A DNA stretch of 64,000 nt from Chromobotia macracanthus (GCA_036877525.1 JAZGTH010000087.1:4658001-4722000); one strand, 5' to 3'. Positions 46,257-58,730 are shown, numbered from the stretch's first letter. Notes: a model not told the origin generated them from the letters alone. Program-made: numbers and translations.

Positions 46257-46689
46257 AGGTTCCGTTTCGAGGGACTTCAGACGTGCCCAAGTCTGAGCAT
46301 GTGTAAAATCAGGCATATTTATAGGCAGGTCAAGGTCATGTGACATAGCATTGCGTGCCACAAAGCCTTTAAAAGGCACCTGCAAAATATGTGATCAGCT
46401 TCTTGTCTTCAAGAAGCTCATTTGTTTGTATGTCTGTACGAGTGTGAGGGGAAAAAGACGATATGGGTGCTCCTCCCCTGCCAAGGCCAGGTAGCTGCAA
46501 CGTCAGGTGGTCCATCCACCTCTTCTTTTAAATCTTCTGACTACTGGCAGTAGCAGAAGGCCAGCAGTTGGGCAGCACATGCAAGAGGAAGTTCGATCTC
46601 AGGATCGTGCTTTTCTCAAAGGCTGCAAAGAACACCTGACGCCATCAGTACTATACTATATCTGTTCCATCTTCTCTCTTTCATGTACA

Positions 46690-47545
46690 GATGACCTCCT
46701 GCCAGTTCTCTAAATCAGGAGACTGGACAGGTAGAGAGGATGAAACCTCTCGGATTTTCTGGCAGTGTGGAAACTTTTGCCCAGTTTTTTGTCTGCTGTT
46801 GACTACAACAGACAGAGGGTACAGAATTCAGTTTGCCTCCTGTCCTGCTCGCTTCGATATCGTCCTGCAGACTATAGAATTAGAAGAGCGGCACCTAGTG
46901 TTGTCCAAAGAGCTTAAGACTCTATTGGGGATCTACTGGGACTGTTTTATACTTCCCAAGAAGGATGAGGGCTGCATCCAATTCTATATTTGGGTCACTT
47001 GAATCAGTCTCTGAGGAGATACAGATTCAAAATGTTACCGCCCAAGCAGATCATGTCAAATTCAGCCCGAGGACTGGTTTGTCACAGATGCATACTTTCA
47101 GATCAGCTTACTGCATATGAGACTGTTTCAGTTCTGGCTAAAGAAAAATTGGGTTTCATCTCAAAGTCCACCTATTAAGAATGGTAAGGGCACTTTCTCC
47201 CGCACCTCAATGGCCAACACACTCTAGTCTGTATGGACAACACCATTGTGGTCTCACATGAAAATCACCAGGAAGGGCTGCGTTTGCGTCCCCTGTTAAG
47301 GTTGTCGTGGCAGATCCTTCTTTGGGCAGAGACTAGGCTGCTCTCCATCAGAGTGATGTACATTCCAGGAAATGAAAATCTGGGAGCAGACATCCTGTCA
47401 AGGCAGTGGCTGAGGCCTGGGGAATGGTGTCTACATCCAAGTGGTGGAGTTCATTTGGCAGAGGTATGTAGTGGAAGTGTATCTGTTCACCTCCCAGGAG
47501 TCGACACACTGTCCCCTCTGGTCCAGCCTCACTCATCCAGTTTGA
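46690..47545 (+). pseudogene. DIRS RT N-terminus plus RNase H, relic
   Basis: 46,790-46,925 encodes YRIQFASCPARFDIVLQTIE and the following KELKTLL segment. 46,995-47,040 gives NQSLRRYRFKM. A deletion removes the polymerase active site. 47,233-47,540 is RNase H-like: the MDNTIVVSHENHQEG start corresponds to a TDNTTV-type motif whose Asp is present, then LRLSWQILLWAE, then NLGADILSRQ, whose Asp is also present. RNase H would degrade RNA in the RNA-DNA hybrid. The surviving RNase H part is relatively well preserved, in one frame from 47,233. Confidence 0.75.
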
Positions 47546-47546
47546 T

Positions 47547-47926
47547 TTGCCAGAGCAGGAGAGGCTTCATTTGTTGTGTCCAGTCAGAGCCTTGAGGATT
47601 TATGTCCACCGCTCAGGCCAGTGGCGTAAAACCTCTCAGCTCTTAGTGTGCTTTGGAGGCCGTAACCGAAGTAATGCTGTCACAAAACAGCGCTTATCTC
47701 ACTGGATCACAGATGCTATTACCCTGGCCTATAAGGCCTGTGACCTTGTGTCACCTATGGGCATAAGAGCCCATTCTACCAGGGGTGTAGCATCATCTAA
47801 GGCTCTGTCTAGGGGAGCATCCCTAAGTGATGTTTGTGCTGCGGCAAGGCTGGTCCTCTCCGCACACATTTATTAAATTTTATAGTTTAGACTTGGACTC
47901 AACTCCAGGCGCTCAGGTCCTCCTGG
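47547..47926 (+). pseudogene. DIRS tyrosine recombinase C-terminal domain, one-base frameshift
   Basis: The frame from 47,547 runs 109 codons with LHLLCPVRALRIYVHRS, then AVTKQRLSHWI, then the HxxR box RAHSTRGVASS (His 47,772-47,774; Arg 47,781-47,783) and SLSDVCAAA. It is knocked out of frame at about 47,846 by what looks like one extra A in GCGGCAAGGC. In the shifted frame the text resumes with WSSPHTFIKFYSLDL, whose Tyr codon (47,881-47,883) is at the expected place for the nucleophile. The N-terminal core-binding half and the Arg-I box are absent, so it could not act even without the shift. In intact elements this enzyme joins the circular cDNA to target DNA. Confidence 0.8.
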
Positions 47927-48066
47927 GTTGACAAGTCTAAATCTGCTCCTGTGTTCTGTGCCAGTGTTTCACAGCATTTGAGGCAGGCCTTCCCTCATTG
48001 TGGCATAGTGGGTATTACTTCCCCATAGCGCCAAGCTGATGCAGCATCAAGTTCCCTTCAAAGGGA

Positions 48067-48361
48067 ATGTCTCAGGTTACGTATGTAACCCTGTTCCCTG
48101 AGATGGGGAACGAGACGCTGCGGTCTCGCCTGTACGACCTTTCTTCAGACCTAAGCTGATGACGTATTTTGCAGGCGCTTTTTAAAGTCTTTGTGGCGCG
48201 CAATGCTACGTCACTTGACCTTGAACTTACCTATAAATAGGCCTGGTTTTACACGTGTTCAGACTCTGGCGCGCCTGAAGCGCTTTCCCCATAACGTCAA
48301 GCTGACGCAGCGTCTTGTTTCCCATCTCAGGGAACAGGGTTACATACGTAACCCGAGACGT
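48067..48361. repeat. Right terminus of DIRS copy I (inverted pair)
   Basis: 48,067-48,122 and 48,307-48,361 are inverted copies about 55 bp long with around five mismatches, containing GGTTACGTATGTAACCCTG and its partner. The enclosed segment carries TATAAATAGGC and CACGTGT. The equivalent structures at 2,977-3,231 and 59,642-59,929 are about 255 and 288 bp. Confidence 0.85.
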
Positions 48362-48464
48362 TTTTCAAAACATTTTCATAACAGTAAATCATGTTATAAG
48401 ATACATTCAAATTGTCATAAGCCAAGAAATCAGAGGGAAAAAATTGTTTTTAGAACAAGTGAAA

Positions 48465-48690
48465 AGTAATGAGCATAAACATGTGAAACTTTGAACTGTT
48501 GGTGGTGGTAGAGGGAGACTCCAGATTTGGTGTGGTTACATTTCAGATTGTTCTTTATCTGTAGGCCAAATTTTAAAGGCTTGACCCCTAATAGGAACAC
48601 TATCAGATACAACAGGGGACATTTTCCCTTTGGGGCTTTCCCACTAATAAGAACACTAACCATAACAATAGGGGTCAAGTCTGGAATTAT
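48465..48690. repeat. Second copy of the repeat found at 5,560-6,300
   Basis: ATGAGCATAAACATGTGAAA, then GAGACTCCAGATTT, then GGCCAAATTTTAAAGGC and a tail with CTAATAAGAACACTAACCAT AACAATAGG. It shares the opening words with 5,560-5,650 and lies just outside the right end of DIRS copy I. Confidence 0.5.
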
Positions 48691-51600
48691 TAAATATAAT
48701 CCAGACTACATTAAGTACAGCTTTGGTTTCAGCACAGATAAACATGGCTTGTGATTACCACAATTTTTAAGCAGTTTTTAAAGCATGAAACTATCATAAT
48801 TTAAAATGTTTAAAAACCAAAATTGTTATTTTTTATATTCAGTACATTAGGTTAATTTTGCAAGCTGGGTAAATTCAGTTCATTATAAAATGAATATACC
48901 TACAGTATGGACAATAAACAATTTTGCTAGAAAGAAAGATTGTGTTTGAAGCTGTTTTAGGAGGAATCTTAAATAATGCCTTTTAAGAGTCTTTAAAACC
49001 ATGACTTGTCTAAAACCATGAATTGTCTAAAGATTTTTGGTGATATTTTGCTGTCACAGACAAATTTCCAAAGTCTGCAACCAAACCACTGGATTGCGGC
49101 CAAATCAGTACTTGCTGCGGTTAGCAATGCTTGTGATCCTGTAGTATGTACAATGCAATGACTAAGTGGAACTAATCCAGCCAATCACAGTGCTGACAGT
49201 ATAAACAGAGAAAAGCTTGAAGTACTCGCATGAATTAGGACAGTGTGTTGTGTTCCACTGGTCTTGTAGTTTGTACACCTCTTCAGCGTTGTGAGCACCA
49301 CAGCGATTCAGGCAGTCTTATAGTCCTGTAGTATATTCATATTGATATTTTTTCCTATCAGGTTTGGCTTTTTCCCGGTTTCTGTCCATAAATTGAGTTG
49401 GGTCATTAATTTCATTCCACACACATCAGTAAATAAAGACAACCTTATAGACAGCTGCCCTTTAACCTTTACGGCAATCTATGATTATAGTAGCATATTG
49501 TGTCTGGCTGGTTGTGTAACATTCTATTTAAGCACATATCAAGTATTTCACATGAGTGTGTTTGCGTGTGACAGCTAAACCAATGAGTCTTATCATAGAT
49601 TCAGTGAACATTAAACTGTTTTGTATTGAGTACATAGTACATTTATGCTCTCATTAGATCTTTCTCACCAGAGACATACAAGAGAACCATTACACTGTAG
49701 CATATGTCGCATACAGAAAGAGCAACAATATAAAACTTACATTTAGTGTGTGACTGCACCTGCTTTATGATTGCTTCCTGTTTGTGGATTGAAGATTTTT
49801 GTTCTCTGGGGAGCAGGTTTCATGTTTGAAAGGAGGTCATTTTCTTGTCCTATAATATGCTTTTCATGTTCTGTGCTCTGTGAGATTTCTAGAATTCATT
49901 ATGGTAGAAAAAAAAATATGTAAGGCTATTATAGTGCATTACCATAAGTTGCCATTCTTACTTCTGTGTGGTGTTAAATTGTAGGCAGTGATTTAACTAA
50001 GGCACTATGTGACATGCAAATTGTTATACAAAATACTAGTGAATATGTATAGTGTGTATATGTGTGAATATGTACAGGCTTTTGATATTATGATCTAATG
50101 TCCTAAAACACAATATAGCCACACCACATCACTTTCCTTTAACATTTAAGAAGAACAGATTTGTTGTAAAGTGGGCACACACATTATTTCACATTCTGTA
50201 TTAAGGACTAAATTTTAGTGTGTGAAGTGGTTCCATGATTCTCATCAATACATGTCAAAAGAGTGTACATGGTTTCAAGATTAGAATAGAAACCGATTAT
50301 GCAGATTTGTACTCTTAATTCCTATGGGGGAAATAGGGTCTTAATCTGTTAAAATGGATCAGAATTCTGCCGTGGGGTCATAAAGCATCGAAGCTTATCT
50401 CATGTAAATCAGGAAAACACAGGTCTCCAAGCAACAGCACAAAGCCTTTCTTCTGCCATCTGCACAGAATAAGAAAGATGTTGTTGCCATATGTAAAAAG
50501 TGTCAAAATGCAGGCTTCTGATGTAGATTAATGAAAATTCATTAAGCAGCACAGAACTGTATCTCTGATTAACATACTGTAAATACTAACTTAATAGGAA
50601 CTGAAACCAACCAATACCAACTGAAGAAAATTCCAAAATCACAGAACATGTTTTTAAAATGGCAGTGCAATGTATGACAATTAATGGCAGTGCTATGTTA
50701 ATGTTTGGTTGGTGAATGGCCATAATGTTTTCAAGAAAAATTTAGGATAGCATAAGATATGCCATATTTTCTGGTGCAAATTTACATGAATAACTGTTGT
50801 GATGTATAGAAAGTGAATACTGCTGATAATGCAATATAATATAAACCTGTAAAAATGCCATAAACATACATATAACTGTGATGTGAAAGTTTGATAGCAG
50901 TAAACAATAGCAGTAAAGAATGCAGTACATTCATTCTAATGGATTATTGTTATAGATTACCCAGTTAAAATTGTAGAGTTGTAAGAATTTAAGGTATATC
51001 AGTTTTAAAAAAGAACTGTATATACATTCACATGTAAAGTTTTCCTATTAGAACTTTATTAGAAAGTTCTAATAGTTCTTTTACTCTTTTTAAAATATAA
51101 TGTATTATATGTAAGCAATGGCAAAGTTCCTGCTGTGTAAGGAAAGCAAACACACCGCAAGCAATTTTACATTATCATGGCATCAGCACTATAAACATGC
51201 TGCTTGCTATTGCTTGTCAAAAGTCGCTGATAGGGGAAGGTGAAGTTTTGACCTTGAGAGCATTTGATTGGACAAAATGAGTGCAAGGTGAGTCATCAAT
51301 ATTTTAAATTAGTTTCTGGATGTGCAAATCTAATAACATATTAATTTGGGGAACTTTTAGAAGTGTTAGCATAAACATGACTTCAAAGTTAATATTTGTC
51401 TCTTGAACTTGACTACTGATAATCCACACCCATTCTGAATGCATTTTAACATAGTGAAGGGGGTAAGTGAACATGGTAACTGATTATTATTAGCCCAATT
51501 AAAGCATGTGCTATTACTACAATCCTAGCACATAGTAGTTATGTTGTTAGAAAATAATAATCACAATTAAATAAAGTAAATCTGTATTTCTCATTTAATC

Positions 51601-52230
51601 AGCATCTGTCCTTTTTCATCAAATATCTCTTTAACAAACACCTAGGCCTAGTTAAAATAAATTATTAATTTCATGTCTGGAACTAAGATGAGAACATTTT
51701 AAGCCTTTTACAGTGATTTTACAGTGGAGCATCATTCTAATTTGAGACCCTTTTTCTTCCACTGACACAAAGAGGAATACTTTAACTGGATCTGAACATT
51801 ATATCTGAAAAAGCCAACACTGTACAGTATATTCTTTCAAACCCTGTTAAAAGGGGTAATTGCAGTCTTTTCAAAGATGTTACTGCGAAAAATACACTAA
51901 ACATGCTAAATGCAAAAATGCTGTCCATATCGTAATTACTGGTAATAGTAATTTATTTTTATATATATTAAATCAATTATAGTTTTATATATCTAGATCT
52001 TGTTTTTCTATGGTTTTTCTATCTCATTAGTTTCTCCTAGACAAGATTAAATAGAATGAAAATGGAAACTTTTGCTTAAGACTTCTGTGCATAGGAGATA
52101 TTTTTATATATTACATAAATCTCATCTCACATTTCTCTCCTCAAAGAGATTCAAAGGAGATCTCAATAATGTCACACACTGGGCTCAGGTTTGCAAAGTC
52201 TGGAATCAAATAACAGATTTAACATATACA
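48691..52230. other. AT-rich stretch without recognised genes
   Basis: No ORF shows a known domain. A perfect 13-base hairpin stem lies at 51,045-51,057 and 51,063-51,075 around a 5-base loop. Otherwise the sequence is unremarkable. Confidence 0.45.
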
Positions 52231-52238
52231 ATCTACAT

Positions 52239-52407
52239 CAGAGGTTTCCAACACAGTCCACAGACCTGCAGAATTTAGCTCTAACCTCAATTAAACACAC
52301 CTAAAACAGTTAAGCAAGGTCTTTGTGATGGCTGAAAACATCCAGGCAAGTGTTTTGTTAGAGCTAATCTCTGCAGGTCTGTGGACCATGTGGATGGGAG
52401 AATCCTG
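52239..52407. mobile_element. hAT-type MITE with 8-bp target duplication
   Basis: The 169-bp element begins CAGAGGTTTCC and ends GGGAGAATCCTG, so its tips are CAG...CTG as in hAT transposons. It is flanked by perfect ATCTACAT duplications at 52,231-52,238 and 52,408-52,415. The inverted arms share CCACAGACCTGCAGA and TTAGCTCTAAC. The interior (ATTAAACACACCTAAAACAG and AACATCCAGGCAAGTG) matches a very common cyprinid non-autonomous repeat as I recall it. It encodes nothing and depends on a hAT transposase elsewhere. Confidence 0.85.
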
Positions 52408-52415
52408 ATCTACAT

Positions 52416-55029
52416 TAATTTGTTTAATTCACTTTTGTCAACGTTTGTCTCATTTATACTTTTTCTTGTAATGTTAGGAGAAACATCTGAGACAAATGTG
52501 CTACTGAAATGAAACACCAAAAAATCTCCAAATCTCTTAAGCTATGCAAAGGAAGTTTTCAGCAATAAAACTTTCCATTGGGCATGTGGACACTCAAACA
52601 CCACACCTATAAAATGCTCTTCTTGTTAAACATATAATTTCAAGGGCATTGATATGGGGCTGGTCCTCCCTTTACCACTCTACTGTAACTCTTCTGGGAA
52701 AGCTTGATGGCGGAACATTGCTGCAGGGATGTTCTCCCACTCGAACACAATACCATTAGTAAGGTCAGGAACTGTTTGGCAATGGGATCTGGCTTGCAGT
52801 TGGCATTTCAATTGGCATTTCAGTTCATCACAAATTTAATCTAATATGGATACAAAGGCCAGCTATATTAATCGGCTAATAATTTGGCAGTTTAGCTGAA
52901 TTAAACATACTGACTTGCTGTACACTGTTAATTACAATATACATTAATCAAAGTAACACTATTTTTTTATTAGTTTGTTTATGTATTCAGAGTGTGTATT
53001 TATTCCACCTTATTTATTTTACTTGATCTGTTAGATTTAGTTGTTTCAATTTATTGCTTAAGTGACCAAGGCATTTATGATTTGTTGATTAAAATGCTGA
53101 ATCATTTAGTTAGAGTTCAGTGTTTCCTCTGAAGTAGAGGAACTCTCTCCAAGATGCTAATCACTGCAGTAATCAAGGCAGAGGACATTACTGAGAGAGC
53201 CAAAATGAATCTGACTCAATTCATTAATTTGGCACAAATGCACAAGATTTTAACTCAACGTGAGCATTTTTTTTTCAGAGCGGCAGTAATGTGCCATTAG
53301 AGTTGTGGTAATTATTTCTGTTTAAAAATAACCAGTCAGATAACTGAGCACAACAACACTGACCTTGGAGAGAAGACAGATTTTATGACAATTTCTTGGA
53401 CATTATTTCATGGCATTCATGTAACTTAAAAATGTCATCTTGCATCTTGGTAAATGGCTTACTCTATTCAAAGAGCATTAGGCAGTTTTGACAGTGTAGT
53501 CTATTTGTATGTCTTTAAATTAACTGAACTGGCATGGACCACAATATGGGCCACAAAATGCAATTTGTTAAACTTTCAGAAATTACTCCTGTCTGCTGAT
53601 ACTTAAATTGTAAATTAAAACATGTAATCAAATTGTAAATTAGAACTAAAACATGGGTTCTGAGACAATCACCAAAACATCATTTTTTCTCTTTACATCT
53701 TCAAATGTACCAACGAGGCATCAACACTTTAATAGATACTAGTAGGTACTCCACTTAACTAGGACCTCCATTCTGAAATTTAAATAGTTAAATGTGATTT
53801 TAATATAAAATCTTGTACAAATTATTTATAACTGTTTCTGGTTTTCACACATCTATTTATTTAAATACTGAGAAGCACTTAAGAGGTATGTTTGACTTCA
53901 AGCATCCCTGTGCAGACTGGTTAGTGTATGACATCAATGTCATTGAAAGAATATGGATTGGTCAGCCCTAGAATTACTGTTTTGCCCTACTTTGTCACAC
54001 CAATCGATTGCCATTCGCAATTTCATTCAAAAGATTTTCACCATGATAATAAGCAAATAAAGTATGAAGAAATTATTAAATATTACCCGGCTGTTTTTGT
54101 TGCTATGCTGACTCATATGCTGTCTCTTGGGTTGTTTACCCAGTAGAATCTGGGACTCAATAACTATGTGTCCATTCTCAGTTTGTGTAACTGGCTATCT
54201 ACATTTCTGCCTGTGATTGGTGTAGCACAGTGACCTTGTCCTTATGTTTTGTATATCTGGCTATATCTGTACATGCTTAGGTTAGTTTATCGCTGATGAG
54301 GTTTTAGCTGTGTTTCTTCATTTATCATTTGTAGTAAGACAAGCACAGAGAGAACCTTAGCAATGTATGCTGCATTATCATTTCATTCACAGAGGTGGAT
54401 TAGACTGCACTGTCCTTTTCTTTTCCTTGTGGGAGAGAAAAAACTGGTTAAAGCCAACTTTTGCCACCATAGGTTGAATAAACCTGTCAAGTTAAAGTAA
54501 CTGTCCTCATTTTTGTAGCTACCACAAAATGTTGTAAAAACACCATAATGAAAATGTTTTGTCAGATGCAAAAAATGTAAAGGTTTTGTCAGATGTGCTT
54601 CTAATGTTATCTAAAATAACTACAAAAGCTTGCTTTTATAACCTTGCTATAAAGTGGAAAAATACATTTCTGAAAAAGTTCAGAATGGAGGAAGGAGTTT
54701 TTAAAGGTACATACACATTAAACACTTTGACATGTAAAGAGAAATCATAACATAATCATTTACAATAACTAATCTGATAATCTTCTCATCACATAGGCCA
54801 TTTATTATAAATGCAAATTTATGGCACAAATATACCATTACAATTTCCTGTACAAAAGTAGGATAATGCAAATGCAATCTGTATGATTCACTCGATGCTG
54901 CATCAGTAGCTGACACTATCACCCACCCCGTGTCACAATGTCTGAAGTAGTATAGAATTATAGTAATTAATTGACTGATGGTGGCAATACCGCCCTCTGA
55001 GGCGTTGCTTTAGATGCATCTCAAAAGGA
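52416..55029. other. AT-rich stretch without recognised genes
   Basis: No protein motif was found. 53,110-53,430 has lower AT content and few simple runs and is noted as a possible conserved non-coding block. Frames of 60-73 codons elsewhere have no domain. Confidence 0.4.
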
Positions 55030-56170
55030 TGAGTTTGTGCTGTCACTCCTCCGATTTCTCTCTCTTTTAACAACTTTCATGCTTTATATTTCACCAGTTG
55101 AGTTTGAACTTAAGGTTTTGTGCTCAAGCCCGGAAGCTCACTGGATGAGTGGTTCTTGGCTGTCTATAGCATGCACCCGCCTTTACCATTCTTTCAGAAT
55201 CTTTATCAGGAGATCTTAAAATTCTGGAAACAGGCATTATTTTGGAATTGGTTACAAATACTGATACATTACATACTCTGCCATCTAAGCCTTGGCTGAT
55301 GATGTCAACAATGGTCAGTGAATCCTATATGGCCACTGGTCAGGCTACCAAGCACACAGCTCATGCTTTTGGTTGGTCTATGGCTCCCCCTATGTCTCAC
55401 ATGTCTCACACCCACTAAATCATATTGACTTGAAATCAACAGCTAAGGCTTCTCGACCTCCTTCTGAGGATCACTCCTGATGATATCATTCAGAAACAGA
55501 GAACAGGGTTAGGTGCTAAGGTACATTTACCTTTTACCTGACTCACCTCCAAAGCCTATTCAGTCTATTCCCCCACTTTCTGTGTTTCAAACAAAGACTG
55601 AAACAATGTGTGGCTGGGATGATTTTTCTCATGCTTTACCCATTTTTGCTTTCAGAATATAAGAGTCATGCCTCATAATGCAATATCTTGTTAATGACAT
55701 TAGACCCTTTAAAACATGCTGTGCCCTTTTTTCTTACAAACATGTTGGCCCGTTCTCTTGCCTTAGGTTGGTTCCTCCCTGCCATTCCCTTCTTTCAAGG
55801 CTCTGTTCAGGAAGGCTTGCCACAAGTACTGGTACAAAACAATTCTATACCTCAGCTCATGCCACCAAAGATGCAGGAGGCTTTAATTTAGTCCATGCCT
55901 TCAAGGGGTTGTACTGCATTGTATAGGTCCAGCTAGTTGCTCAATGTCAACTTACCAGGACCTCTCTTTGTCTTACAATCAAGCCATTGAATTGGTTCAT
56001 TGTGTTCAATCTGAAAGGTTTTAATATTCAGTTTAGAGTCACAGAAACTTCCTAAGGTTTGCATTCAGGGGCAAAGCTTACCAGTTTTGGGTTCTTTCTT
56101 TTGAACTAACCACTCAGGCTCCTTTGAAACTCCAGGATGTGCTGGTTTTGAACTATCTGTGGGATTGCTT
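55030..56170 (+). pseudogene. Old DIRS-type relic: gag and RT pieces (copy J)
   Basis: 55,283-55,410 gives LPSKPWLMMSTMVSESYMAT followed by TGQATKHTAHAFGWSMA, resembling the ORF1 segment with VGKAYMAAGQ and the ATK-TA-AIG-SMA tract. 55,985-56,025 gives LNWFIVFNLKGFNIQF, the RT motif A region, where the catalytic Asp appears replaced. 56,035-56,110 gives RNFLRFAFRGKAYQFWVLSF, a hallmark DIRS RT segment. The pieces are scattered over frames with many stops. The subfamily differs from the copies at 46,257 and 57,541. No terminal repeats were found. Confidence 0.6.
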
Positions 56171-56689
56171 CAAAGCAGCTTTACATATAATGAACAATAC
56201 ATGGTATTATTGCAAATTTTTATTGTTCATTATGAGATGTATATTAATAAAACTAGGATACTAGGTTTGTAGTTGGTTTATGAATAAAGAATTGAGTGAA
56301 CTGATGAAAACTACCACACATTTGGACCATTTGAATAAATGGACATGCATTAGAAATATGTTATTACATGAAAAGGCATGTACCTCTCTCAGTGGTCTAT
56401 GAGAGGGTAATGTATTCAGATTGCCTACTAAAACAGTATGTACTTCTGAGACTATGCAACATTTAGTTAATTAACATGACAGATGATAGGTATCGTATTA
56501 AGCAAGATAAGCTGGAACGGCATACATGAATATGAAAGAAGGTAACATTTTATGGGACAGGGGTATAAGGGATTTGCAATAATGCCTGAACATTACACAG
56601 TGAAAAAGAATGAAAGACAAAGAAAAAGCGAAACAGCAGAGTCTTTAGGATTGTAATTAGATTATTACGCTAGAAGAAATATTAACAAT
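56171..56689. other. AT-rich spacer
   Basis: No recognised feature. A short inverted pair (TATAATGAACAATA at about 56,187 and TATTGTTCATTATG at about 56,220) forms a possible stem of about 13 bases. Confidence 0.4.
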
Positions 56690-57540
56690 TTAAAAAACCC
56701 TAAGCTAATTTAAATGTCAGCAGTCTCCCACTAAGTAAGCCAACAGGGCAACAGTGGCAAGGAACAAAACTCCAATGATATACAGAGGAAAACATTTTTT
56801 GGGAGAAACCAGGCTCAACTGGGAGGGCCAGTTCTCCTCTGGTACGTTAAAGCTGCAATTTGTAACTTTCTTGGATATAAACGGAAAGCTGATAATACTG
56901 ATTTCTAATTCTAAAATGATTTAAAATCTGTCAGGTCTGATTTTGTGACAATATGTCATGCACTGAGAAGTGTTACAAATAGAGATGGTAGTAGATAATA
57001 GTAAGTGTATTAAAGAAGTCCATCATATTCCCACTAATCTGTCTCAGGGGATGTCCCATCCTGTCTCTGCACCATCTATTTTGGATAAAGTCCAGATTCA
57101 GTTGACTACAGGACCTTGGGGAAATAAAAGACAGATAGACTTAGTGTGGAGCCAGTACTACACATCTATTCTGATGTGAAGTGTTCCTAGTTCCAGTTTA
57201 CATAATGCAGCCTAACAATCCCTTAAGGGATTTGAGTAATAAATCCATAGGACTATGTATAGGCTAGATTAGATCCAGATTTAAACCGACATAGTGTATC
57301 TGCCTCCCAGACAATACTGGGAAGACTTTGGAGACCAGTGTTTGGAGGCCAAATATTGAAAAAGATCTACCACCCACGCTTGATTTTGAAATTCTGGGTA
57401 TTATCAACTGGATGGAATTTTCAGATTGCACGTGAAGCATTGAACGTGAAGGACTGTAATAACCAAGGAGCTCACTCGGATATTAAGGAGCTACAGCATT
57501 CAGAGCCTTGTAGATATTAAATATTAAATAGATACTAAAT
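56690..57540. repeat. Dispersed cyprinid-type repeat with GGGAGAAACCAGGCTCA motif
   Basis: AAGCCAACAGGGCAACAGTG, then GGCAAGGAACAAAACTCCAA, then GGGAGAAACCAGGCTCAACT and CCAGTTCTCCTCTGG (56,735-56,840) are words of a repeat I recall as frequent in cyprinid genomes. The second half (57,280-57,520: GTGTATCTGCCTCCCAGACA, then GATCTACCACCCACGC, then GAAATTCTGGGTATTATCAA) is usually found with it. The tail at 57,515-57,540 is a short ATATTAAAT direct repeat. Its class is unknown to me, and the DIRS copy begins immediately after. Confidence 0.5.
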
Positions 57541-58004
57541 ATGCTCCGCTCCCGCCTCGCTCTATTTACCTCAGGTAGAAGCCAGGCAGCTGAACCCCGC
57601 GGCCAGAGGCAGAATGGAGGCTGCACTCATGGGGTTTGCAGCTTGATTTGGTGGAGTGGCAGCGGAAGACAGGCTTCTTTTCTCTTGTGCTTTCTGCCAA
57701 AATTGGAACATTAAATATGTATACACAAAATGCGGCAGCGGGTCAGGACCTGGACCAAGGTGGGGGATTAGAACTGGATGCGGTTCGAGGAGCTGCAGCA
57801 TCGAGTGGTCCATCCACCTCTTCTTTCTCCCTACTGGCACCAGCAAAAGGCCAGCAGGTTGGGCAGCATATGCAGGCCTTGCAGCCCAAGTGGAAGTTCA
57901 AAGGCTGCAAAGAACACCTGAAAGAACACCAGCAGCACTATACTATGTTTGTCCCATCTTCTCTCTTTCATGTACAGATACCTTCTGCCGGTTCTCAGGA
58001 GACT

Positions 58005-58730
58005 GGACAGGTAGAGAGGATAATACCTCTCTCGAATTTTCTAGCAGTGTGGAAACTTCTGCCCAGTTTATCAGCTGTTGACTACAACAGACAGAGGGTA
58101 CAGAATTCAGTTTGCCTCCTGTCTTCCTCGCGTTCCCCCTCATATGAGAGATCTGGGCTTTTACAGCCAATGTTTTATAGTTCCCAAGAATGATAGGGGG
58201 CTGCGTCAAAATCTAGATTTGCGTCTCTTGAATCAGTCTCTGAGGAGATACAGATTCAAGATGTCCAAGGACTGGTTTGTCACATTAGGTCTGAAGGACA
58301 CATACTTTCACATCGAGATATTGCCAGAACATAGGAAGTTTCTCAGGTTCGCTTTCTGGGGCAAAGTTTATGAATATCGAGTGCTTCCTTTCAGCCTAAC
58401 CTTATCGCTAGGCCAGCTCCCACTACATCTAGCTAGATGGCATTGAGATGTGTTTATTCATATGGGGTGCTTAGGGCTGAGACTCAACCCCAAGAAGAGC
58501 ATGCTTTCCCTAGTTCAGATAAACACTTTGCTAAGGGTAATTTGGGACCCCATTACAATGTGGGCACAATTGTCTCCTGCACATGTGGAGTCAATCCTTG
58601 CTGCTGTGGGCAGTGTTTGGCTAGGCCTACACCTAACAGCCTCTGAATCTAGAGGACTGTTAAGACTCATGGCAGGAGTGGCCAGCGTGATTCCATTGGG
58701 CCTATTGCATATGGTACTGTTTGCATAAAG
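58005..58730 (+). pseudogene. DIRS reverse transcriptase, relic with motif A substitution
   Basis: From 58,078 the frame is open for 122 codons: YRIQFASC, NQSLRRYRFKM, then DWFVTLGLKDTYFHIEI (motif A), RKFLRFAFWGKVYEYRVLPF. The first Asp of motif A (expected DLKDAYF) is Gly here (58,288-58,290), which would abolish polymerase activity. The frame stops at 58,446 and the YIDD box is deleted. Another frame picks up with LGLRLNPKKSMLS (58,465-58,510) and a thumb-like segment to 58,728. Confidence 0.75.

Larger units (their letters stand above)
46257..48361 (+). mobile_element. DIRS-type retrotransposon, internally deleted copy I
   Basis: The left end (46,257-46,430) is the inverted complement of 48,130-48,300, giving inverted terminal repeats of over 150 bp. 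Order inside: leader and short gag start (46,440-46,690), RT N-terminus (46,690-47,090), RNase H (47,195-47,545), recombinase C-terminal domain (47,547-47,926), and the right end with an internal complementary region (48,067-48,122) and terminus (48,307-48,361). Most of gag, the RT palm and the N-terminal half of the recombinase are missing. It shares a 40-base-plus identical stretch around the RT start with the copy at 57,541-59,929, so the two are one family. Confidence 0.85.
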
